From Zarea fungicola (lineage: Eukaryota > Ascomycota > Sordariomycetes > Hypocreales > Cordycipitaceae), in assembly GCA_900169235.1 (NCBI GenBank), contig FWCC01000254.1, positions 1-64,000 on the forward strand: a DNA stretch of 64,000 nucleotides, read 5' to 3'. Positions 22,911 through 31,755 of the stretch are shown here, piece after piece; position 1 is the stretch's first letter, and each line of letters opens with the position of its first letter. Below the pieces are notes generated by a model that was not told the DNA's origin, searched no databases, and worked only from the letters and a program-made list of their open reading frames with translations. The translations under genes and the position numbers were made by a program.

Positions 22911-23763
22911 GAAAACAGTCGAAAAAGAAGAGATATTCTAAATGATGTAACTAAAAAAACGATCCACTAAGACTGTCCTGCGGCGATGCTTTGGACAGCT
23001 TGCTAATGGCGGAAGGTTGTACGGGCGAGGGTGCTAGGTAACCACTCGGCCACAGAGACCATCAAAAGATCAAGTAATAACCAGCTGTGGCCGGATATCC
23101 TTAGCATCCAATATATACCTTCTCGGTCCCTGACAAAGTTGAACGAGACTTGTGGCACTTGTCTTTGCGCCAACAGGTGCTGGCGAGTTTGCCCGCACCG
23201 AGGGCACAGTACGATGGCAAAAGAGCTCATCAGTGCTGAGCGATCGGTCATGGCAAACGGGACATGACGACTTGTCGCGGCCGAAACCTCAACGAAACCG
23301 CCTGGTTGTCCAGGGGCTTGAATCTGAACGTACTGTGCTGGTTGGTGAGGAATCCCCATACCACCCGATTAAATTCGAGATCCCAAGGCAAATGTCATCG
23401 TGGCATTTAATACCATCCGGCCGTTGTCCTTAGAACAGCCGACAACCGAAATACCGAGTCTACCTTGTTGGGTTTAGTTTTGCCTTTGCTGTGGCTTTAT
23501 GGTGTGGAGTCCAGCAGATGCAGACCCAGACATAGAATGAATTCACGGACAATCGATATTGGTAAGAGCACGTCAGTACAATTCATATAGTCCTTACAGT
23601 CAAATTACGAAATTGAGTTCAGACATAAACTTGTATTTAACAGTCTATGCGAGTTCAGTGTTTTGGACAATTTCATGTCAAAGCCAGCGCGTGCCATTAT
23701 AGAGTTGCTCTGGGAACAACTTGAACTTAGGCCTAATGACTGCGAGCTTGAATATCGACAGAC
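22911..23763. other. Spacer between the oxidase relic and ECH3
   Basis: A minus-strand frame at 23003-23359 (118 codons, with a CPRCGQ motif and a Gln/Pro-rich start) is the only one of note. It has no partner exon I can find and no family I recognise, so it may be another relic or chance. The rest shows nothing. Confidence 0.3.
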
Positions 23764-24610
23764 TCATATTTTTGAGCTAGAACGCGTATGGATGGCCCGG
23801 GAAACACTTGCAGCCACCCCTAGCGCTTCCTTTAACGTCTGTGCCGCAATCGTATCCGTGAATTGTCCCCTTATCAGCGCCTTGGACTCCAAAACACTAG
23901 CAATATGAACTCCTTTGAAGTTACAATCCACTTCCTCTACTACTCTGGCCAGAAACTTTTCTGTGTCGCTATCCGTATCAAATATTTCGTTCACAAACCC
24001 GACTCGGGCCAAGTCTTCACATGGAATCCGTTTTGAGAGAAGAAGAGCCTCATTCGCTTTGGCGAAGCCTAATCGTTGGATGAAGGTAGTCGTTGCACCA
24101 CCCTCTGGGGTAATGCCGAGCTTTGTAAATGGTGCCAAGAGGTAGGTATGGGGCATCGAGTAGATCAAGTCGGCATGGGCCACAAGTGCTGCTGTAAGGC
24201 CAACAACAGGGCCATTAAGCGCAACTATGAGAAGCTTAGGGTGATTATAGAACGCTTCTGTTACATCGGAAATATGAACCAGGCTATTTGATGCCTCGTG
24301 TCGGGGAAGGAGGTCTGGCAGACGAGCCCCCGCCGTCCGAGCTTGGGTGGGTGAAAGATCTATGCCCCTGCTTCCATAGTTAGAGAACAACACTGAGAAA
24401 TTTTATCGAAATATTCTTTTAGATGTACGAGGAGAAATACCGTCCAGTCGCAGTAAGAATTGTTATATGAACATCCGTGCGCTGTGCGACTTCCCGCAGA
24501 TACGAGGCGAGCAAAAAGAACTCTTCCACATTCAATGCATTAAGCTTTTCGGGTTTATTCAGAGTAATAATAGCCTTGTTTGAATGAAATTGCAGTTTAA
24601 CTACATTCAT
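23764..24610 (-). CDS. Enoyl-CoA hydratase/isomerase family protein (ECH3), C-terminal SKI
   Basis: Crotonase-fold protein of 261 aa from two exons, 24610..24429 and 24367..23764. The acceptor is the GCAG just before 24367, preceded by a CTAAC branch site. It joins GRYFSS to GIDLS and restores the family SSG(A/I)DL oxyanion loop. The upstream CAG acceptor would give a stop or a frame clash. Further landmarks are ALNGPVVGLTAAL (about 109-121) and ITPEGGA with Glu148 as candidate acid. It resembles the fungal Dci1/Eci1-like group that shifts double bonds in unsaturated enoyl-CoAs. SKI is a relaxed PTS1. It is divergent from the second NMO-family gene. Three different crotonase-fold genes in one cluster suggest an unsaturated or modified substrate. 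Confidence 0.88.
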
Positions 24611-25452
24611 TTTGAGGTGGAATCTGGTGAGTTTTTAACGATAAAGGCGGCGCGTACACAGGCAAGCGGAGTAAGAATATAAGCCGCAGTATGTGTCGGG
24701 GAATACAAATATGAATAAAATAATTAGCAAGTAGTCGAATTAAATAGTGCAGACTTGCTCTTTACTCTCCAATTCCTTTCATATGGAAACCGAATCTCTA
24801 AAGGTGGTAAAGTCCGACGCCGTAACGTGCCCGCTAAACTGCGACATGTAAAACGCCAGTTTTGCCCTGTTCCTCGGCAACACTCAGGAGCATCTATCAA
24901 TTTGTGGAAAACTCCGCCACAGGTCTCGGGTTTCCTTTTCTGTTTTTTTTTTTATTTCTTTTTCATTTGGTATCAGTTGTGGTTGTCCTCAGGTAGGGAG
25001 AGCCGACAACCGCAGCCGAGGTACCAGCAATGTCTGCTAACAATGTAAGGGAAATAATTAATTTGCAGCCAACCTAAGTCATGCAGATTTTTGATAGCCC
25101 ATGACCAGCAGGCGAGATGCTTTTGCAATGACCTTTGGTACCCCAAGGCAGGCTATATTGACTGTGCCAGTGACGCAAGCAGGCTATCGTGTCAAAAAAC
25201 CTCGGCTCGCACTTTACTCCAACATTTTCCGCCCACAACTGGCTTTTTGAGAGACAAGGAGACCTGGAGAATTCAGATCGTTTGACTTCTAGCCTAGCCG
25301 ATGAACCGCATTTATCTGCATGCGACGTATATAATTTGAACCTTGCCAAGATTTATCCTAGAACGGACAGTGAACAAGCCAAGACTGCAGTGGTCGGGAA
25401 GACATAATCTCAGAATTTTTCATCATCCTGCTGGCCGAGTGAACACGATATC
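24611..25452. promoter_or_regulatory. Divergent promoter ECH3 / second NMO-family gene with three CCTCGG/CCGAGG elements
   Basis: CCTCGG at 24872-24877, CCGAGG at 25016-25021 and CCTCGG at 25200-25205 lie within 842 nt, where about 0.4 would be expected by chance. This is the FarA/FarB-type core known to control peroxisomal fatty-acid genes in Aspergillus. A long T-run lies near 24942-24961. No gene is visible. Confidence 0.5.
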
Positions 25453-26505
25453 ATGGCTACCCAATGCCCAATTACGACGCCGCTCACGCAGCTCTTAGGA
25501 ATCAAGCACCCTATTCTACTTGCTGGCATGTCTCGCGTGTCCGGAGCTAAGCTCGCCGCGGCTGTCTCCAACGCTGGCGGCCTCGGCGTCATCGGCGGCC
25601 TCAACTATACGCCAAACCAGCTGCGTGAAATCCTTGCCGACATGAAGGCCAGCTTTGACCGTCCAGACCTTCCGTTTGGCGTCGACCTTGCACTTCCACA
25701 GGTCGGCGGCAATGCGCGCAAGACCAACCACGACTACACTGGAGGCAAACTGGACGAGCTCGTCGATATCATTGTCCACAGTGGCGCCAAGCTTTTCGTG
25801 TGTGCCGTCGGCGTTCCCCCCAAGAACATCATCGAAAAGCTGCACGGCGCCGGCATCCTAGTCATGAATATGGTCGGCCACCCCAAGCATGCCAAGAAAG
25901 CGCTCGACCTTGGGGTCGATATAGTCTGCCCCCAGGGAACCGAGGGAGGCGGCCACACGGGCAGCATCGGGACGTCCATCCTGGTCCCCGCCGTCGTCGA
26001 CGTCGCCAACCAGTACCGCCCCACGGCGCTCAATGGCAGGCCTGCACTGGTGGTGGCTGCCGGCGGCATCTCCAACGGGCGTGGCCTGGCCAGCTCACTG
26101 ATGCAGGGCGCCGTGGGTGTCTGGGTCGGCACGAGGTTCGTCGCCGCCAAGGAGGCTAACTGTAGCGAAGAGCACAAGAGATCTGTCGTCGCGTGTGGTT
26201 TCGATGAGACAGAGCGTACGCTTGTCCTCTCGGGTCGTCCGCTGCGCATGCGCGTCAACGACTACATCCGGAAGTGGCACGAACAACCGAACAAGATCAA
26301 AGATCTTTGTGACAAGGGCATCGTACCTGTGGAACACGATTTTGACGAGGGCAACGATGTCGACTTGCCTCATCTTATGGGCCAGGTCGCAGGCTCTATC
26401 ACTTCCGTAGAGCCTGCGAAGGACATTATCAATGGCATGGTTACGGAGGCACTTGAGGCGCTAAAGAAAGCAAATACCTTCTTGACGGACAGAAGCAGGC
26501 TGTAG
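25453..26505 (+). CDS. NMO-superfamily flavoprotein (second copy), intronless, C-terminal SRL
   Basis: FMN-dependent TIM-barrel protein, 350 aa, one exon. Motifs are HPILLAGMSRVSG near the N-terminus, ANAGG-like SNAGGLGVIGG, GTEGGGHTGSIG (phosphate and FMN loop), AAGGISNGRGL and GVWVGTRF. The family oxidises alkyl nitronates, but many members have other or unknown roles. It differs from the first copy at 13270 in both sequence and gene structure: no introns and many C/G-ending codons, against eleven short exons. The two are therefore not a recent duplication. SRL is a strict PTS1, which puts a second peroxisomal flavoprotein in the pathway. Its place in beta-oxidation is unknown; detoxifying a nitro-acid or acting on an acyl-CoA are both possible. 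Confidence 0.92.
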   Translation: MATQCPITTPLTQLLGIKHPILLAGMSRVSGAKLAAAVSNAGGLGVIGGLNYTPNQLREILADMKASFDRPDLPFGVDLALPQVGGNARKTNHDYTGGKLDELVDIIVHSGAKLFVCAVGVPPKNIIEKLHGAGILVMNMVGHPKHAKKALDLGVDIVCPQGTEGGGHTGSIGTSILVPAVVDVANQYRPTALNGRPALVVAAGGISNGRGLASSLMQGAVGVWVGTRFVAAKEANCSEEHKRSVVACGFDETERTLVLSGRPLRMRVNDYIRKWHEQPNKIKDLCDKGIVPVEHDFDEGNDVDLPHLMGQVAGSITSVEPAKDIINGMVTEALEALKKANTFLTDRSRL

Positions 26506-26947
26506 CCTTGATTTTACAATGCATAAGTCGTGGCGAGGAACAGTTGGCGCCAGTCTAGCTGTGAGAGATACTTGAAACTAGAAGGACAAGGTAGCTTCCT
26601 AGGCCTGTGGGTTTTAGGCTATGGGTTTGCGAATATTTTGACACGAGCGCAAGAGAGCTACGCTTACACGGGTTATGAGGTAGTATTGTCAACAAATATG
26701 CTCTGGTTAACTTGATTTTTTAATTTCAAATACAATACAGATACAGATGGGGGAGGAGTTCTTCCTCTATATACACATTATCGAGCAAACAAATGGAAAC
26801 AGGAATGCTATATACAGCCCATTATCATGACTTGACTTTTCTCGTATCCAGGACAGACTGAGGTCATCCGACGTCAGGCTTCCATAGATTACGTTGCTTA
26901 AGCAAAAGTTCAATAGTCACAAGAGCATCGGTCGCGTCGTGCTGTGG
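26506..26947. other. Convergent 3' intergenic region, no gene seen
   Basis: This is the spacer between the rightward NMO-family gene and the leftward ABC transporter gene. It is AT-rich, and I see nothing supportable in it. Confidence 0.4.
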
Positions 26948-29900
26948 CTACAGCAAATCACGGAGTACACGCCCAAACGAGCGCTTCCTAGTCTCGCTGT
27001 TTTCTTCCCGAACGTTGTTCGCCCTGACGACATTCATAAACGCATTCGCCAGCGTCGCACCTCCTATGGAGTAAAACTGAATGCCGAGTGCGCGCTTGTT
27101 CTCCTCCAACGTATTCCATAACTCAATGGCAGCCGGCTGCCTGGAGCTGCCGCGGTAACCCTCGCTGATGTCGTCATGTGGCGCCAGCATGAAACGAATC
27201 TGACCGCGAAGCATGTCACGCTCCAGTGTCACTGTGCCGTTGGCCCGCTGTCGGACAAACGCCAAGACATCCTGCATCTCCTGCTGCGTCGAGTTAGGCG
27301 CTGATCGGAGGGTCAGACTGATGCTGTACCCGCCGCCATACTTGCTACGCAGCTGGGCAGTCGACCCAATGGCCAGCATGCGGCTCGCCATGATGGCGGT
27401 GCGGCTCGCCAGGCGGTCGGCCTCTTCCATGCTGTGTGTGGTGAGCAGGATAGAGTGATCGCTCGCGATACTCTCAATAATGCGCCAAAACGACCGCTTT
27501 GCCATGGCGTCCATGGCCGTGGTGGGCTCGTCGAGCGCCAGCACGGGTGGCATGCCCATGAGCGCAATTGCCAGGCTCAGCTTGCGCTTGTTGCCGCCCG
27601 ACAACTTGGCTGCCATGGTGCCTGCATGTTGCGCCAGGTCCAGTCGCTCCATGAGGTAGTCAACGTTGGCCCGGACGTTGTGCACGCCCTTGATGCGCGC
27701 GTACAGAGTCAGGTGCTGTCGTGTGGTGAGAAGGTCGAGCGAGTCGTGCTGCGGGCACACACCGAGATACTTGCGTGCCGACAGGCTGCGCGAGTCCTGT
27801 CCGCACAGGCGGATCTGGCCTGCCGTGGTGCCGAACTCGGACTGGATCATGTTGACGAGCGTCGACTTGCCGGCCCCATTGGGGCCGAGCAGTGCGAGCA
27901 CCTCGCCAGGAGACAGGCCAAACGTGACGTCGTCGACGGCCACATTGGAGCCGAACTGCTTTGTGACGTTGAGGACCCGCAGGGGGTCAGTTTCGGTGTG
28001 TGTTGCCCGGGCAGTTTCCACTTGGACATCATCTGTCGGGCGGGACATGCTCTTCAACTCTGTGGCGCTGGAAGAGGAAGAAGGAGGCAGCCTTGCTTGC
28101 TTGCGTTTGCCAAGGGAGAGGAAGGAAATAAAGGGTAGCCCGCCATCAACCCATACAGACAGCGTACCAAGTAGGATGACTTGAATGACAAGATACAGGA
28201 TGGGACCGCCATAACTATCCAGTGGAGCCATGGCCTTGGGAGATCCGGAGATGCAGCCCGTACCAGCGACATTAAAACCAACAAAAAACGCTCGAATAAC
28301 ATTTCCAATAGGAAGGAAGAAACCAAGGCCCCATATAACGCCATTAATGACGGAGTCATCTTTGCTAGCAGATCCCTAAATTGTATCAATGTTAGTACCA
28401 TTACTGGCGTGAGTTTTGTGAAGTACATACCAAGTAGCCTCCAAGTCCAATTGCAAGAAGGATGAGGTTGACAGCTAACGACGCAAGAAATGCCTTCAAT
28501 GGACCGCTAGAAACATGTCCTACAATCTGCGAGATGAAGTTGCCACAGATACCGTACAGCGCAAGAATTGGAACCATGATCCATTGGGACCCTGTCCAGT
28601 AAGAATAGGTCAGGAGCGATGCAGGGGTAATTATGGCCAAGCATGCAATCCAAAAGAAATCGAAAAGCATGTACGCCACCATCTGCGGCGTTCTACGCAC
28701 GCCGTTGGCATATTGGAGAGAGTGCGTTTTGCTGCGCCGTTCAATAGCAGGATACACCACGAAAAACGCAGGGTAAGCCGCCTGTACAAGGGCGTGGAAG
28801 AGGACGAAGATCCATGCACCGTCTGCACTATCCTATTTATTTGTTAGCTCTTAGATTGCGAGAGGCGGGATACATATATCCTCTTACTTTTGGAATGGTT
28901 GGCAGCGAGCCGTACTGGACGTCGATTTCGATTTGGCTGTTGGCCTGGCTCCAGATATTCAACAATGAAGCGCCCAGGGGATCCGAAATACCACCACCAT
29001 ATGGATAGCCAATAGCAGGCACCTCGTCCTTCCCATTGCCAAAATAGATGCCAGCCTGTAAGAAATAGCGGTCCTGCGACTTTAAGTAGTCAATCCAGGC
29101 CTTCTTATTGTCCAGAATCGTTACAAATGATGTGAACTGATCTGGCGCAATGCTGTTGAGTGATTGGTATCCTTTCTGAACAATGTCGAATAGCGAGCTA
29201 TTGGCGGAGGGTGGGCCGAAATTGAGGCTGTTGCAAGAGTCAAACTGCTTGCACTGGTCGTTGACGAAAAATGAATATGTGCCGGCGGGATACAGCCGGG
29301 GCACGTAATGGTCGCACGTTTCGGGTAAAAACTTGGACAGCGATGTCATGATTCCAAATGCGGCCGCAACTACAATGGCAACGAGGAAAAAATACGGGAA
29401 CCACACACGAGGCAGCACCATGAATCGCTTCCCAAACAGGATGCCGACTTGCTTACCGAAGCTCGTCTCACGGCCAGGTGACATCTGATTGTTGCGGTCT
29501 GTAAATGATATGGCCTTGATCTCGGTGTCGTCACCCTCGCCCGCGAGGTTTAGAAAAACTTCCTCAAACTGTGGTCCGGCGATTACCACGTCATGAACGC
29601 CCGCGGCGGCAAAGGTATTGGTGAGCCGAGTGGCGGTAACCGAGTCCGCGACCTTGTAGACAAGACGATCCTGCCACAAGGTGGCCTCCTGTGGCACGAC
29701 AACACCGAGGCTCCTGGGCGTGCGCTCGACAATGACCTTGTAGCCGCCGCCATGAGTGCTGTTAAGCTCTGCAGACGAACCTTGCGATTTTACCTTGCCA
29801 TACTGCAGCACAACAATGTAGTCGGCGAGCACGTCAACTTCATCAAGGAAATGTGTCGTGAAGATCATGCTTCTGTTAGTACGGTTGCGAAGGAGAAGAT

Positions 29901-31755
29901 CCCAGATGGCCTGTCGGGATAGAGGGTCCAATCCAGAGGTGCATTCATCGATGAGACAGATGGAGGACTCGCCGATAAACATGCATGCCAGCTGCAGTTT
30001 GCGCTTCTGTCCGCCACTCAGATTCTTGGCCAAGCAGTTGCTCTTGTGTGCCAGATCACAGTCGGCAATTAGTTGGTCAATTTGCTCACGCGTCTCTTTT
30101 CCAGATTTGATACCAGACCACAGGACAATGTGTTCTCGTACTGTAAGTTCCTCCCAAAAGACGTTCTTCTGGGGGCAGATGCCAATCTGCGACGGGGTGG
30201 CGTCAAATGAAACTTGGCCAGCATTCAGGCCGAGAAAACCGCCAATCATTTGCAGGGTCGTAGTTTTACCGGAGCCATTTTGGCCGACTAGGCACATAAT
30301 CTGTCCACGGTGAGCCTCGAGACTGACATCGTCAACCGCGAGATTACTCTTTCTTCTGCCGCAGCAAAAGATCCTTGCAAAGAATCCTGGTTTAAACTCC
30401 TTCCTCAAGTTTCTGGTAGAAACGGCTGCCGTGTTTGGTGTGCCGGGCTGCTTAGAGAAATGTCTACCTTTGAAGTTGAGGCCGTGCATGAGCCACTCTG
30501 AAAGCAAGGCCAGTCCAAGGTACGCGAGGATTTGAACGCCGAGTGCCACTAGCACCGCAGACTGCGTGATCACGTACAAATCAGGTGTGTTGTTGAAGGA
30601 CTTTTCGACCGGGGGAAATCTAGAAATGTCGGCAGGCAATCCCGTTTTCTGCCACTCTGCCATGTCAAACATGAAGAGAGTATACCCAGACGAGGGGAAT
30701 AAGAATGACAAGGCCTTGACAATATTTGGCGCAGGAACAGGATGTGTTCTTGTTGTCTGGAACTGGCTGGCGACAGCAAGACCCATAAAGACGATGCAGA
30801 CCAAGATGGCAGATATACGCGCCTTGGAGAAGAAAGACGCCGCAAAGACGGCGGCGCTATTGAGCGACAGGCCCAGTAATATCTGCCAACCAATCAAGAG
30901 ACTGGAGCTCGAAAGGGGAAACAGCAGCTTCCAGTAGAGTACACCAAAGATGATGAAGAGCGGCATGCAGACAATATCCAGCACAATGACCCAGCTGAGG
31001 GTGCGTGCCAGCGAGGCCCAGCGGCCACCCATGCTGTCGATGAGTGCCGACGCGCCTGAGTCTCGATCATTGGTGACCCAGCTGGTGATCTGGTACACGG
31101 TAAAGAGATGGGCGCCAAACACGATAAAGGCGTAGATTTTGGTGATGATATCGAGAGCACTGTTGTACACGTCTTGCTTGCCACCGTCGAACGAAGGTCC
31201 AAACGCAAAAGCCTCGGGCACCACCGAAGAGTTTGTAATGGCATTGTTAATCGCAAGCTGTAGCGGCATGTATACATTTTCGAGGCCGCCGGTATGTGTG
31301 CCCCTCAAGTCACTGTCTGATCTGATGATGTAGCTCCAGGTAGCATTGATTGCCTTTGTCTCCGGCGAGTCGAGGAAAGTCACCGAGTTGTGGCAGCCAT
31401 ACTTGTCGGTACTGCACTTTTCCAGCAGTTCGTTTTCGTTATCGAGGTAAAGCAACCTACCCGCGCCAATTGGCTGGGTAAACTTATCAATGAGTTGTTG
31501 TATATCGGCTCCTGCTTTGGGTGGTCGTATGACGGCGAGATTACCGGAGATGGCGTGGCTCAGTGAGCCCAGCGTGGCAGGCTGCTCCGTCTTGAAGTCG
31601 TCTATCCTGGTTACCCATACTGGGATGCGGACGAGCACAGAGAAAATAACGAGGGGAATGGCATAAAACTTGATGACGAAGCCAACGGGATGTCGAAAAA
31701 TGGTAAACAGGAGGTTCTTCCAGATGAGCGCTCCTAGTTGGCGAAGAAAAGACAT
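26948..31755 (-). CDS. Full-size ABCA-type ABC transporter
   Basis: Membrane pump of the ABCA (lipid/sterol) family, 1565 aa, from three exons (31755..28888, 28832..28431, 28375..26948). Order: TM helix, large extracytoplasmic loop and TM bundle, NBD1, second TM domain with its own large loop, NBD2. NBD1 has GQNGSGKTT (about 488), LSGGQKRKL (about 577), ICLIDE (about 602) and TTH. NBD2 has GPNGAGKST (about 1252), LSGGNKRKL (about 1346), VLALDEPTTAMD and LTTHS. Both sites look catalytically complete. The ATG at 31755 starts the usual LGALIWKNLL segment. ABCA proteins move lipids; peroxisomal acyl-CoA importers are ABCD proteins, so this one more likely exports a product or supplies substrate at another membrane. 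It closes the cluster on the right. Confidence 0.93.

Noticed and set aside
23003..23359. 118-codon minus-strand frame with CPRCGQ
   Set aside because: Suggestive composition but no second exon and no family recognised; kept only as a remark on the spacer.
27434..28138. 234-codon plus-strand frame opposite the ABC transporter NBD2
   Set aside because: A shadow of the GC-rich coding strand; the opposite strand has complete ABC motifs.
29626..29640. CGGTAACCG inside the ABC transporter gene
   Set aside because: A match to the FOX2 operator core, but it lies in coding sequence and is single.
908..31755. Cluster as a polyketide or peptide toxin pathway
   Set aside because: No PKS, NRPS, P450 or methyltransferase is present in the window; only the gene style resembles peroxisomal toxin clusters.
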